From contig NEWQ02000024.1 of the NCBI GenBank assembly GCA_002869855.2, positions 11,940 to 54,408 on the forward strand: 42,469 bases of DNA, in the 5' to 3' direction. This document shows, piece by piece, positions 18,276 to 27,488 of the stretch. The notes under the pieces were generated by a model. It ran no database searches, was not told the DNA's origin, and saw only the letters and a program-made list of their open reading frames with translations. The position numbers and the translations under genes are program-made. Source of the stretch: Nitrospira sp. CG24D. GTDB taxonomy: Bacteria > Nitrospirota > Nitrospiria > Nitrospirales > Nitrospiraceae. The stretch's first letter is position 1, and each line of letters opens with the position of its first letter.

Positions 18276-20123
18276 CTACCAGTGATACAGCAGACTCAGG
18301 TTGCCGCCCCGTCGGATGTAGAGAACTCCGCGGTCTTCGTAATAACCCGACGCCTCAACCGAGAATCGATCATTCACGGGAAACGTCACTCCCCCTTGGA
18401 GGGTCCGGCTCTGCACCCGGGTAAAATCCTGCGCGGCCACGATCCGTTCACCCGACGTTCCGAACGACCCCGACGCAAAGACCTGCACCCGCTCCGTCGG
18501 CCGCCAGGTCAGTTGTGAGGAGAGTGTGAACGCCCCGGTAGTAGGAATCAGATACACCTTCTCGGTCAGCCACAGATTGAACGGCAGAAACACCGTCAAT
18601 CCCGGCATCAACAGATCGATATCGTCTTGCTTATAGTTCAGACGGCGATACCCGAACGACACTTCGAACGGAGCCAAGGCGGCATGAACGCCGCCCAACC
18701 CTTGGGCCATCTCACCGACAAACGAATAGTTGGGGGCGAACTGCGGATTGACGGTCCCTTGTGCTCCAACATAGCCCCAAGCCCGCTTCCAGAGCGGACT
18801 GTACAGCTCAGCCGACAGCGGCGTGTCGTGCGCACCGAACCGATTGATCGGTTCAGCCCGCACGACCAACGTTTGATCGCCGATCGGCTTGGCCACCTCG
18901 AACAAGAGATCCCGTTCATCGGGGATCCCCTTGGTATAGGAATAGTGGCCGTAGCCGAGCTTTGCATAGTCCCTATAAGGGAGACAGAGCCCGGTCAACC
19001 CCTGCCCCACGGCCGCCCGCGGCGAGACCAGCAGTTCGGATTGCACGTTGCGCAACTGCTGTTCGATTTCAGGGTCATGGGTCTCAGCCACCAGCGCCTC
19101 ATAGCGCGTCAACGCCTCGGTCCGATTCCCCTGCCAATGCGCTACTTCAGCGAGCCCGCGGCGCGCCTCTTTGTGATGAGGCTCCTCACGCACGACCTGC
19201 TCGTACAAGGTCTGGGATTCAGGAAATTGTTTTTGCCACGAGAGGACCTGCGCCAGCGCCACACGAATATCCTGATCTTTGGGATGGCGCGCTAATACCT
19301 CACGATACAACGAAGTCGCCTCGGAGTGAGCACCCTGCCACGACAAGACGCGCGCCAAGGCACTCCGCACCTCATCGTTTTCAGGATACCGACGCAGTCC
19401 TCCACGGTAGAGGGCGACTGCCTCGTCGTACCGCCGTGCCAACTCAAGTTGATGCCCACTCTCCAATATCTGCCTCGCATCGGCAGAGACAGACTCGGCC
19501 TCCCTGACTGGAGTTGGCACAGGTGTCTGGCGTTGAACCGGCGGGTCTATTTTCGGCAATGACTCGGCCTTCAGCGAATGGAGGCGTGCCGCGAGTTCCG
19601 GATCGCCCGTGGCCTCCACCACACGTTGATAGTACGGAATCGCCTGGTCCGGATGACCGCTCCACAGCAGCACATCAGCAAGCCCGGTCAGCGCATCATG
19701 ATGCTGCGGATGATCGCGGAGGACCCGGTCATACTCTTGCGTGGCCTCATCGTAGCGCTGTTGCCACGAGAGAACCCGTCCAAGCGCGACACGGCTTTCA
19801 TCGTCAAGGGGATGGCGGGATAATACGTCCCGATACAAGGCACTCGCTTCGTCCCATTGCCTCTGCCAGGAAAGCAGCTTCGCCAACGTAGTGCGGACCT
19901 CGTCATTCTCCGGCCTGGCGGCCAAATATTGGCGATAGACCGCGATGGCCTCCGGAAACTGTTTCTGTTGCTCCAGAGACCTCCCCTGTTCCAGAAGACG
20001 GCGGGGGGATGGCGGAGCACTGTTCGCCTGCACAGATAGGACAAACCCATCAACTCCGGAAGTCACAAGGAGTGCCAACAACGCGAGGCACCCAATGCGT
20101 ATGATCTGACCTGGCCGCAACAT
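18276..20123 (-). CDS. TPR protein with C-terminal YaiO-like outer-membrane barrel
   Basis: A 615-residue exported protein with a signal peptide (about 1-33, ending VQANS). Two blocks of TPR repeats (about 35-165 and 217-350) are near copies of each other, with recurring ALARVLSWQ-type helices, joined by a Pro-rich linker. From about 370 the sequence is beta-strand-rich with alternating aromatics and ends in LSLLYHW, typical of an outer-membrane barrel that needs a terminal aromatic. The arrangement resembles PgaA or YaiO, which carry exopolysaccharide across the outer membrane. It lies between the deacetylase and the hydrolase-like gene on the same strand. Confidence 0.8.
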   Translation of the reverse strand: MLRPGQIIRIGCLALLALLVTSGVDGFVLSVQANSAPPSPRRLLEQGRSLEQQKQFPEAIAVYRQYLAARPENDEVRTTLAKLLSWQRQWDEASALYRDVLSRHPLDDESRVALGRVLSWQQRYDEATQEYDRVLRDHPQHHDALTGLADVLLWSGHPDQAIPYYQRVVEATGDPELAARLHSLKAESLPKIDPPVQRQTPVPTPVREAESVSADARQILESGHQLELARRYDEAVALYRGGLRRYPENDEVRSALARVLSWQGAHSEATSLYREVLARHPKDQDIRVALAQVLSWQKQFPESQTLYEQVVREEPHHKEARRGLAEVAHWQGNRTEALTRYEALVAETHDPEIEQQLRNVQSELLVSPRAAVGQGLTGLCLPYRDYAKLGYGHYSYTKGIPDERDLLFEVAKPIGDQTLVVRAEPINRFGAHDTPLSAELYSPLWKRAWGYVGAQGTVNPQFAPNYSFVGEMAQGLGGVHAALAPFEVSFGYRRLNYKQDDIDLLMPGLTVFLPFNLWLTEKVYLIPTTGAFTLSSQLTWRPTERVQVFASGSFGTSGERIVAAQDFTRVQSRTLQGGVTFPVNDRFSVEASGYYEDRGVLYIRRGGNLSLLYHW

Positions 20124-20164
20124 GCAATAGCTCGTCCCTGCTTTCCTGAATCATCCTTGCCGTC

Positions 20165-21808
20165 TTACTCTGCAAGGGCTCGGAATCCATCAAGGTCGTG
20201 AATGATCACGCCTGAAAAACTGGGATGCGATGTTATCTCCACAATCCGCCTCACCGAGGCGGACACCTCAGCTCGTGAACGTCCGGCAAAGGTCAGCCGC
20301 TCCGGCCTCACGGTGAACCGGTGATGAATGCGGAACCACTCCCGCCGGGTCGGGAGGCTCAATCCCCCTGCCGACGGCATCCACTGCAGCAGACGCCGAT
20401 CATAGTCCAACATCGCGTCAGCCTGGTCAGGATCCAATTCACGGCGCAGCACCACATGCTGCTCAACCGGGAGCGGTGTGGTCTCCACCGCCAGCCACAC
20501 TCGTGTCCCAACGAGATCGCCATAGCGCAGGATGTCTTCGGCGATCTCCTGCACTTCGTCCAAGTCAGTGCGATAACTCATCACCGCCACTTCGTCGGCC
20601 CGATCCATCACGGCATAGGCCAATGGACGACCGGCAAGAGTCGGCGACGCCAGCCAAAAGGGAATCACCATCGAGAGGCGAAGCCGTCCACCGATCACTT
20701 CCTTCAGCGTATCAATCGTCTCGACATAGCGAAGGAGCTGGGCCTCATCCTGCAGAAAGCCCGGCACGAGATAGGGTTCGATATCAAGCTGAATGCCGGA
20801 CAAACCGCCAGGTTTCACCAGGGCCAGGAGCCTCTGTATCTTATCGGCGAGTTTGTGGGGTTCCTGAATCGCTTCGGGATATCCATCCAGCGCAAATGCC
20901 GCAACACCAGCCTCCTGCAGCGTCCTCAGCAACCTGACATAGCTGCGCCAAAGCCCGTCGTCGTCCGTCTCGGACGGCATTTGAATGAGCACTCTGGAGC
21001 AGCTCTGGACCCGACAGGTAGCCAGCAGGGCGGTCGGGTCACGGATCGCCTCACGATACTTCCACACCCAGAATCCGATCCCGGCAGGCCCTGCAGACAC
21101 GAATGACGGCTGCGCGACTTCAATCTGTTCAAACACAATGTGCGCGCTGGCCGCCTCCGTCGACACCACCAGCGCCGTCAGCGACCGAAGGTCCAGCTTC
21201 TGCCCGATCACCTTGAGCGACAGCGTGAGATCGAATGGGCCCGTCACCGTCACAAGCGGAAGATTGTCTTCCCGTTGTCCTGCAGCCCGATCTTCCAATG
21301 CCACAGCGACCTGGCCTGTCGCGTGACCACGAATCCGCAGCGTCTCGTAGGACAAGAGGTCCACGGCAATTTCTGCCTGGTGCAGAGGAATGCGCTGACC
21401 GCACCGCATCCCGTTTCCGGCAGCCCGCTGCAGGTCGATAACGTCCTGCCTCCGAGTCTTCTGGCCTTGGCAGGAGCCGAACGCACGGGTTTCGCCGAAC
21501 ATGCCGCGAAGATCAAGAATAGGTACAAACGGTCGATAAGGAAGAGAGGGCACGGCAGAAGGCGGACCACTGAGCGTCACGGCAGGAGTGGTGCGCTCAC
21601 CGATATACGACAACTCGATCTCAGAAACAGCGGGTGGGATGGGAATGGAAAGAGGCACCGAAATATCTTCTGCGCGTCCAAGTAACGGCAGGGCCACGAC
21701 CGACACGACCGCGAGGGTCCAGTTCCACCACATGGCAGAGGAGCCACTCCATCGGCAGACCCGACGGCGGATGGAAACACGCTGACCGATGTGGATAGAC
21801 ACGCTCAT
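20165..21808 (-). CDS. Secreted TIM-barrel glycoside-hydrolase-like protein
   Basis: As listed the protein has 547 residues. Starting at the in-frame ATG at 21,733 instead gives a clean signal peptide (WTLAVVSVVALPLLGRA) and removes the 20-base overlap with the divergent synthase gene, so that start is likely correct. Residues 90-250 look like a beta-sandwich carbohydrate-binding region. From about 255 the pattern is that of a TIM barrel, with FALDGYPEA, GIQLDIEPYLVPGF (an acidic DxE pair), VAVMSYRTD and a final GVIIHDLDGF strand. A sugar-cleaving or polymer-trimming role parallel to the PgaB C-terminal domain is inferred. No family was named with certainty. Confidence 0.62.
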   Translation of the reverse strand: MSVSIHIGQRVSIRRRVCRWSGSSAMWWNWTLAVVSVVALPLLGRAEDISVPLSIPIPPAVSEIELSYIGERTTPAVTLSGPPSAVPSLPYRPFVPILDLRGMFGETRAFGSCQGQKTRRQDVIDLQRAAGNGMRCGQRIPLHQAEIAVDLLSYETLRIRGHATGQVAVALEDRAAGQREDNLPLVTVTGPFDLTLSLKVIGQKLDLRSLTALVVSTEAASAHIVFEQIEVAQPSFVSAGPAGIGFWVWKYREAIRDPTALLATCRVQSCSRVLIQMPSETDDDGLWRSYVRLLRTLQEAGVAAFALDGYPEAIQEPHKLADKIQRLLALVKPGGLSGIQLDIEPYLVPGFLQDEAQLLRYVETIDTLKEVIGGRLRLSMVIPFWLASPTLAGRPLAYAVMDRADEVAVMSYRTDLDEVQEIAEDILRYGDLVGTRVWLAVETTPLPVEQHVVLRRELDPDQADAMLDYDRRLLQWMPSAGGLSLPTRREWFRIHHRFTVRPERLTFAGRSRAEVSASVRRIVEITSHPSFSGVIIHDLDGFRALAE

Positions 21809-23195
21809 ATCGATTTCCGAATGGCTGTTCTTGCTCTACCTTCTCGGCCTGACCGCAGGATACTTGATGTTGGATGTCGTCGCCGCGATTCATCTGCGGC
21901 GCTACATGGAAGAACGTTCCCTCAACAGCCTCCCGCATGGCTACACCGGATTCGAACCGCAAATCACGCTGCTCGTTCCGGCCTTCAATGAGGAAGCGAC
22001 CATCGCGACCACGGTCAAATCTCTCCTCCAGCTGAGCTATTCGGAATTTGAAATTGTGGTCATCAACGACGGGTCGAAGGACAAGACGTTGGACGTCCTG
22101 ATCAAGGAATTCGGCCTGATTCCCTTCCCCGAAGCCTATGACGCCCGGCTGGCCACGAAACCCATCCGAACGATCTACCATGCCCCGGCACAACCCAATC
22201 TGCGGGTCGTCGATAAAGACAACGGCGGCAAAGCGGACTCGCTCAACGCAGGAATCAACATTTCGCTGTATCCGTTATTTTGCTGTATCGATGCCGATTC
22301 CATCCTCCAGCGTGACAGCCTTCGGCTGGCCGCGCAGCCCTTTCTGGATGACCCCCACACCATCGCCTGCGGCGGCACCGTTCGTGTCGCCAACGGCTGC
22401 GAGGTGAAGAACGGATTCTTAACGAAGGTGGGACTCCCGACCAATATCCTCGCGCTGTTTCAAATCGTCGAATATCTGCGCGCCTTCCTCTTCGGCCGGC
22501 TCGGCTGGTCTCCGATCAACGCGATGCTCATCATTTCCGGCGCCTTCGGCCTCTTCCATAAAGACACCGTGATCGGGATCGGCGGCTACCGCCACGATAC
22601 GATCGGCGAGGACATGGAACTTGTTGTGCGGCTCCACCGCCACATGCGACTTGCCGGGAAGCCCTATCGCATCACCTTCGCTCCCGACCCGGTTTGCTGG
22701 ACCGAGGCCCCGGAAGACCTCACGACACTCAAGAATCAGCGCATCCGGTGGCAGCACGGCCTCTGCGAAAGTCTGACGAAAAATCTCGACCTCTTATGTC
22801 ATCCCAAAGGCGGGGCGGTGGGCTGGCTGGCGTTCCCTTTCATGGCCCTGTTCGAGTGGCTGGGCCCGGCTATTGAAGTCTTCGGCTATCTATTCGTGAC
22901 CGCCGGATTTATCCTGGGTTTCATCTCCTTTAAAGTCTGGTTCGTATTGCTCCTGGCTGCCATCAGTCTCGGCATCCTTCTCTCGGTCAGTGCGTTTTTT
23001 TTGGAAGAGATGTCTTTCCATGTCTATCCGAAGCCTCAACATGTACTCCTCCTCTTGCTAGGAGCGATTTTGGAGAACTTCGGCTACCGGCAATTGAATT
23101 CCCTTTGGAAATTGATCGGGTTGTATCGTTGGATGGTCGGCAAGAAAGCGACCTGGGGAGCGATGACAAGGAATGCGTCCTGGCACAGCAGGTAG
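21789..23195 (+). CDS. Processive GT2 glycosyltransferase (PgaC/YaiP-like)
   Basis: A 468-residue inner-membrane synthase. A first membrane helix (about 8-35) precedes a GT2 domain with VPAFNEE, D94 in VVINDGSKD, the DxD pair D168/D170 (CCIDADS), GED at 273-275 and QRIRW at 317-321, the motif of processive beta-glycan synthases. At least three membrane segments follow (about 345-440). It should polymerise a nucleotide-sugar and pass the chain across the membrane, as PgaC does. It is divergent from the export operon, a short distance from the probable start of its first gene, and is followed by a terminator-like hairpin before typA. Confidence 0.88.
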   Translation: MWIDTLISISEWLFLLYLLGLTAGYLMLDVVAAIHLRRYMEERSLNSLPHGYTGFEPQITLLVPAFNEEATIATTVKSLLQLSYSEFEIVVINDGSKDKTLDVLIKEFGLIPFPEAYDARLATKPIRTIYHAPAQPNLRVVDKDNGGKADSLNAGINISLYPLFCCIDADSILQRDSLRLAAQPFLDDPHTIACGGTVRVANGCEVKNGFLTKVGLPTNILALFQIVEYLRAFLFGRLGWSPINAMLIISGAFGLFHKDTVIGIGGYRHDTIGEDMELVVRLHRHMRLAGKPYRITFAPDPVCWTEAPEDLTTLKNQRIRWQHGLCESLTKNLDLLCHPKGGAVGWLAFPFMALFEWLGPAIEVFGYLFVTAGFILGFISFKVWFVLLLAAISLGILLSVSAFFLEEMSFHVYPKPQHVLLLLLGAILENFGYRQLNSLWKLIGLYRWMVGKKATWGAMTRNASWHSR

Positions 23196-23232
23196 CCGTC
23201 AAGGAGAAACCGCCCGCTCGGCAAATCGTGGC

Positions 23233-23262
23233 TTGTACAGAAGACGAGACTTCGGCTATACT
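23233..23262 (+). promoter_or_regulatory. Candidate typA promoter
   Basis: TTGTAC at 23,233-23,238 and TATACT at 23,257-23,262 are separated by 18 bases, giving a start near 23,269, immediately in front of a terminator-like hairpin. Confidence 0.4.
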
Positions 23263-23270
23263 GCGCGATT

Positions 23271-23298
23271 GCGCCTCACTGTCGAGGCGCCTTTTTTT
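23271..23298 (+). terminator. Rho-independent terminator or attenuator before typA
   Basis: GCGCCTC and GAGGCGC form a perfect 7-bp stem with a six-base loop, followed by C and seven T residues. It ends 20 bases before the typA ATG. It can end transcription from the glycosyltransferase gene. Because a candidate promoter lies just upstream, it may also act as an attenuator in the typA leader. Confidence 0.8.
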
Positions 23299-23318
23299 GA
23301 CCACGAGACCACAACACC

Positions 23319-25178
23319 ATGACACAGTCACGCGCCCCTCACGACCGCCGGAACGATATCCGGAACATCGCCATCATCGCCCACGTCGACCACGGCAAAA
23401 CCACCCTAGTCGATGCCGTGCTGCGACAGACCCACGTCCATCGCAAGATCGATGACATGGGCGAACGCATCATGGACTCGATGGACCAGGAGCGGGAGCG
23501 CGGCATTACGATCCGGGCCAAAAACGCCAGCGTCGTCTACAAGGGCGTCAAAATCAATATCGTCGATACGCCGGGACATGCCGACTTCGGCGGCGAGGTC
23601 GAGCGTACACTCCGGATGGTCGACGGCGTGCTCATCCTGATTGACGCCAAAGAAGGACCCATGCCGCAGACGACCTTCGTGCTGCGCAAGGCGCTCGCGC
23701 TTGGGCATAAAGCCATCGTCGTGATCAATAAGATCGATCGGCCCGACGCCGTCATCGATGATGTGGTGAATCGCACGTTCGATCTGTTCGTCCATCTGGG
23801 TGCCACCGACGAACAGCTCGACTTCCCGATCGTCTACGCCGCCGCCATCAAGGGCCAGGCGACGCTGGATGTGAATAAGCCCGGCACGGACATTACGCCG
23901 TTGCTGGACACAGTCCTGGAGAAGATTCCAGCCCCGGCCATCAATGCCGAAGCCCCGCTCCAAATCCTGGTCCTGGCCCTCGTCCAGGATCCGTATAAAG
24001 GCAAGATGGGTATCGGGAAGATTCAATCCGGCTCCATCGCCCGCCGACAGGCGGTCATGCTGCTCGGAAAAGACGGCGCCCAAACCGCCGGCAAGGTGTC
24101 CGACCTGGCCGTGTATTCCGGCCTCGAGCGAGTCGATGCCGATCAGGCCGCCGCCGGGGAGATCGTGGCCGTCGCAGGCCTCGATGAGGTGAGTATCGGC
24201 GATACCATCGCGGATGCGGAAAATCCGATTGCGCTGCCCCGCGTCACGATCGATGAACCGACCGTCCAAATGAGCTTTTCCGTCAACAACAGTCCGTTCG
24301 CCGGACGCGAAGGGAAGTATCTGACGTCGCGGCACCTGCGGGATCGTCTCTTCAAAGAACTCGAAACCAACGTGTCCTTGCGTGTGCATGAAACGGACAG
24401 TGCCGACCGATTCCTCGTTGCAGGCCGCGGAGAGCTGCACCTCGGCGTCTTGATCGAGCAGATGCGGCGCGAAGGCTACGAACTCCAAGTCTCGCAACCG
24501 GAAGTCATCATCCACCGCGACGACAACGGGAAAGCCACTGAGCCCTACGAAGAGCTCACCATCCAAGTCCCTGAAACCTACCAGGGAACGGTCATCGAAG
24601 AGATGGGCAAGCGCCGCGGCGAACTTCGCCACATGCGCCTCATCCATTCCGATGTCGGCACCAGCGAAATGCATCTCGAGTATCACATTCCGACACGTGG
24701 CATCATGGGCCTCAAGAACCTCCTGTTGGCCAAAACCCGCGGCACGATCATCATGCACCACGTGTTTGCCGCCTATGAGCCGGCTGAAGAACGCGATTTG
24801 ATGGTGGCGCCGCATGGCTCCCTCGTCGCACACGAAGACGGCTCCAGCACCGGCTACGCCATCTTCATGACGCAGGAACGGGGCACCATGTTCATCGGCC
24901 CAGGTGTGGAGGTCTATCGGGGCATGGTGATCGGCGAAAACAGCCGGGATGAAGACCTGGACGTGAACGTCTGCAAAGAGAAGCATCTCTCCAACATGCG
25001 GGCCTCAGGAACCGATGAAGCGTTGGTGCTCACCCCGCCACGGGAAATGAGCCTGGAATTCGCGTTGGAATACATCGGCCCGGATGAATTGGTGGAAATT
25101 ACTCCGCTTAATCTGCGCCTGCGCAAACGGTTGCTCAATGCGGATGAACGCCGCCGAGCTAAAAAATCAGGCAAATAA
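23319..25178 (+). CDS. typA: Ribosome-associated GTPase TypA/BipA
   Basis: A 619-residue translational GTPase that acts on the ribosome, known for roles in stress, low-temperature growth and ribosome assembly. The G1 motif AHVDHGKTT is at 21-29. The switch I element RGITI, G3 [14 protein letters not shown] and G4 NKIDRPDA follow. Domain II, the EF-G-like domain ([20 protein letters not shown]) and the BipA-specific C-terminal domain are all present, and the length is normal. The unknown gene at 25,192 starts 13 bases after its stop and may be co-transcribed. Confidence 0.96.
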   Translation: MTQSRAPHDRRNDIRNIAIIAHVDHGKTTLVDAVLRQTHVHRKIDDMGERIMDSMDQERERGITIRAKNASVVYKGVKINIVDTPGHADFGGEVERTLRMVDGVLILIDAKEGPMPQTTFVLRKALALGHKAIVVINKIDRPDAVIDDVVNRTFDLFVHLGATDEQLDFPIVYAAAIKGQATLDVNKPGTDITPLLDTVLEKIPAPAINAEAPLQILVLALVQDPYKGKMGIGKIQSGSIARRQAVMLLGKDGAQTAGKVSDLAVYSGLERVDADQAAAGEIVAVAGLDEVSIGDTIADAENPIALPRVTIDEPTVQMSFSVNNSPFAGREGKYLTSRHLRDRLFKELETNVSLRVHETDSADRFLVAGRGELHLGVLIEQMRREGYELQVSQPEVIIHRDDNGKATEPYEELTIQVPETYQGTVIEEMGKRRGELRHMRLIHSDVGTSEMHLEYHIPTRGIMGLKNLLLAKTRGTIIMHHVFAAYEPAEERDLMVAPHGSLVAHEDGSSTGYAIFMTQERGTMFIGPGVEVYRGMVIGENSRDEDLDVNVCKEKHLSNMRASGTDEALVLTPPREMSLEFALEYIGPDELVEITPLNLRLRKRLLNADERRRAKKSGK

Positions 25179-25191
25179 CGAGTCGTTGACG

Positions 25192-25941
25192 ATGCGTATC
25201 AAGAAAAAAATCCCCAAGCCGTCGGCCAAACGCCCGCCGCTCTATTTCATCGGCTATCGCGGCACCGCACCTGGGCTCGATGAAATCGCAATCTGGTACG
25301 ATCGCGAATACGGCGGTCCGCTCATGATTCAACCGGAAGCCGGAGCGCCGGAGTCCTGGCAGGCCAGCCATGGCCCCTGGTCCGCCCATGTCGTGATGCC
25401 GCTGCCGGCAACACACACCGGCGATATCATGAAGAACCTGGTCTGGGAGCACGATCAGATGGGAGCCATCGCCCCCACACTCATGCCCAATCGGGACATG
25501 CCTGACTTGGTCTTATTCGCAGCCCGCCTCGCGCGCGGCCTCACCCTGCTGACGCAGGGCACGGCCTATGACGTCACCACCCAAGCGTACGTGAACCCCT
25601 CGGACTGGCAGAATCGAACGATGACCAGTTTCCTGGCCGACGACCATGTCGCCATCGTTCACGACGACCAGACCAAACCGGATCACATCTGGTGTCACAC
25701 GATGGGGCTGACCAAATTCGGCCTGGATGAGATTGAAACGTTCTATGGCAAAGGACTTCCTGAAAGCGCTGCCAAGGACTTACTGACTGAGTCCGCCACA
25801 GAGTTGCTCCGCATCGGGCAATCCCCCAAAGTCGGCAATGCCTTCCGCCTCCCGCTGCTGGGCCGGACGATCCGGATCGTCAACTACCGCACCGCAGCCC
25901 CTAACGGCCGAATGATCGGGTTCCGTGAGCTCCAGGGATAG
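25192..25941 (+). CDS. Conserved-looking protein of unknown function
   Basis: A 249-residue cytosolic protein with no signal peptide or membrane helix. The first residues are very basic (MRIKKKIPKPSAKRP). The rest has mixed alpha/beta character, with a segment (DHIWCHTMGLTKFGLDEIE) that faintly resembles the THG..KFG..ELE pattern of some DUF2314/DUF4261-type proteins. That resemblance is from memory and weak. A TTG at 25,186 is an alternative start. Position 13 bases after typA suggests one transcript. No function is proposed. Confidence 0.75.
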   Translation: MRIKKKIPKPSAKRPPLYFIGYRGTAPGLDEIAIWYDREYGGPLMIQPEAGAPESWQASHGPWSAHVVMPLPATHTGDIMKNLVWEHDQMGAIAPTLMPNRDMPDLVLFAARLARGLTLLTQGTAYDVTTQAYVNPSDWQNRTMTSFLADDHVAIVHDDQTKPDHIWCHTMGLTKFGLDEIETFYGKGLPESAAKDLLTESATELLRIGQSPKVGNAFRLPLLGRTIRIVNYRTAAPNGRMIGFRELQG

Positions 25942-26005
25942 GCAAAGCTCTTGAAATTCAGCATGTTACAACTCATCGGCCTATGACTGTAGGCCTTCAG
26001 GCCCG

Positions 26006-26035
26006 TTGACAACCTTTCAAACCACAAGGTACAAA
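26006..26035 (+). promoter_or_regulatory. Likely promoter of the peroxiredoxin gene
   Basis: TTGACA at 26,006-26,011 and TACAAA at 26,030-26,035 are 18 bases apart, giving a leader of about 80 bases. A small GGCCTA/TAGGCC hairpin at 25,978-25,995 precedes it and may end the upstream transcript, although it has no T run. Confidence 0.45.
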
Positions 26036-26121
26036 GTTCAAGGTTTCCACAGAGGGGTTCTCTCAATCTGAGACCTCAAATACACCCACAAATAGCAATA
26101 TTTTCATAAGGAGGCATAGCA

Positions 26122-26592
26122 ATGAGTGATGTAGCCGCAGAAATTAAGGTCGGCGATACCGCCCCGGATTTTAACCTGAAAGACCAAGACCAGAAGGATG
26201 TGAAGCTGAGCGACTATCGCGGCAAGAAAAACGTCGTGCTCGCCTTCTACCCGCTGGACTGGAGCCCGGTTTGCCAAGGGGAGAACAAGTGCTTGACCGA
26301 TGACTTCCCCAAGTTCCAGAACGCCAATGCCGAACTCTTCGGCATCAGCTGCGACAGCTTCTTCTCGCACAAGGCTTGGGCGGATTCCATGGACCTCAAG
26401 CACCGCTTGTTGTCCGATGTGCATCGGACCACGAGCAAGGCCTACGGCCTCTATTTTGAGCCGTTGAACTGCTCCAAGCGCGCCACCGTCATTGTCGACA
26501 AGAACGGCAAGGTGGCCTACGCAAAAGTGCAGGAAATCAAGGTTGCCCGCGAGGATAAAGACATCCTCGAAGCACTGGCGAAACTCGGTTAA
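26122..26592 (+). CDS. Peroxiredoxin (AhpC/TSA superfamily)
   Basis: A 156-residue thiol peroxidase of the thioredoxin fold that reduces peroxides. The peroxidatic cysteine is C51 in [12 protein letters not shown], with the usual upstream Pro and a downstream Thr/Ser environment. A second cysteine, C57, is six residues away, and others occur at GISCDS and PLNCSK, so the resolving cysteine is not certain. AhpE-like or BCP-like classes fit best. A perfect AAGGAGG sequence precedes the ATG. The thioredoxin-like protein encoded 65 bases downstream may be its reductant. Confidence 0.88.
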   Translation: MSDVAAEIKVGDTAPDFNLKDQDQKDVKLSDYRGKKNVVLAFYPLDWSPVCQGENKCLTDDFPKFQNANAELFGISCDSFFSHKAWADSMDLKHRLLSDVHRTTSKAYGLYFEPLNCSKRATVIVDKNGKVAYAKVQEIKVAREDKDILEALAKLG

Positions 26593-26604
26593 GCATCAGG
26601 CCGA

Positions 26605-26639
26605 GAAAGGGGAGGCGTTCGAGAGAACCCTCCCCTTTC
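26605..26639 (+). other. Long hairpin between peroxiredoxin and thioredoxin-like genes
   Basis: GAAAGGGGAGG pairs perfectly with CCTCCCCTTTC. Inside, GTTC pairs with GAAC around a GAGA (GNRA) tetraloop, with one bulged C, giving about 15 bp. There is no T run after it. It could be an RNA processing or stability element, or a weak terminator, between two co-directional redox genes. Confidence 0.65.
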
Positions 26640-26657
26640 ATATTGGGAGATACGCTC

Positions 26658-26990
26658 ATGGCAGGAACCGTTGAAGACGTCCGGGATGAGAACTACAAAG
26701 AGTTCACCGACAGTCCCGGTGCCGTCGTCGCCTATGGACTCGCCACGTGCGAACCCTGCAAAACCTATGACCCCATTCTCGAGGAAACCGCGGCAAAGTT
26801 TCCGGGCATCAAAGTCGGCAAGGCCAAGATGCATGTCCCCGGCCGCTGCCGGGAGATTAAGAAGACCCACACGTTTGAAACCTATCCCACGACGCACTTC
26901 TTCGCGAACGGCAAGCTCCTCCTTACCCGCGAAGGCGTGGTAGAGCCGGCTGAACTCGCGGCGCTCATTTCAGATCACCTCATCAAGTAA
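26658..26990 (+). CDS. Thioredoxin-like protein with CEPC motif
   Basis: A 110-residue thioredoxin-fold protein with an active-site pair C31-C34 (ATCEPCKTYD) and the cis-proline region TYPTTHFFANGK. The CxPC form keeps the Pro of thioredoxins but lacks the WCG context. A third cysteine, in PGRCREIKK, is unusual. The ATG at 26,658 follows TGGGAGA; a TTG 15 bases upstream is less likely. The neighbouring peroxiredoxin suggests a role in thiol recycling. Confidence 0.82.
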   Translation: MAGTVEDVRDENYKEFTDSPGAVVAYGLATCEPCKTYDPILEETAAKFPGIKVGKAKMHVPGRCREIKKTHTFETYPTTHFFANGKLLLTREGVVEPAELAALISDHLIK

Positions 26991-27043
26991 CTCCCACTAC
27001 CTGCTTCATTCTCCTTCTGACCAGGCCGGAACCGACGAACTTC

Positions 27044-27071
27044 TTGACTCGTCGCAAGCCTGGTGTACTGT
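27044..27071 (+). promoter_or_regulatory. Weak promoter candidate before the PAS remnant
   Basis: TTGACT is followed after 16 bases by TACTGT. The match is modest and is offered only because the gene downstream starts about 60 bases later. Confidence 0.25.
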
Positions 27072-27131
27072 CGAGTTAGTCATGGGGTATGCGCCGCCTG
27101 CTGTCTCGATACCTGTCATTGGAACCAACCG

Positions 27132-27488
27132 ATGGCCTCTCCATCTCACGCCTCCGAGTATCCACAGTACGATGCGCAGTCACTGCTCAATTCGCAGCCC
27201 GTCATCGTGACGGTCATCGACCCATCGACACATCAGATCCAATTCCAGAACCAGACCGGGCTCAATAAATTCGGCGATATTACCGGACAGGCCTGCTACG
27301 ACAAGATCGCCGGGTGCCGGACCCCCTGCGATTTCTGTCGGATGCCTGAGGCGATGGCAAGCGACACGGTCGTCTCCAGCGAAGTCCCCCTGGCTGGCAT
27401 CGTAATCGTGTGCATCATGCTCATCAGCGGACTCATGGTCGCCTACCCAATCCAGCCAAGCGTAGCGCGAAGCGAGCGCCATCTCTGA
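27132..27488 (+). pseudogene. PAS-domain protein fragment with four cysteines
   Basis: A 118-residue product. Residues 17-80 look like the first half of a PAS sensor domain (SQPVIVTVIDPSTHQIQFQNQT, GDITGQACYDKI) with a Cys cluster, CYDKIAGC, PC and FC, ending CRMPEA. After SSEVPL, where a PAS fold should continue, the frame instead gives a hydrophobic stretch (AGIVIVCIMLISGLMVAYPI) and soon stops, with no kinase or output domain. It is most easily read as the 5' remnant of a sensor gene, though a short tail-anchored protein cannot be ruled out. A frame open upstream from 27,063 adds a Cys-rich, unlikely N-terminus. Confidence 0.5.

Noticed and set aside
23406..24986. Minus-strand frame of 526 codons opposite typA.
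   Set aside because: Composition (His/Asp/Val-rich) is that of an antisense shadow; typA motifs are intact on the plus strand.
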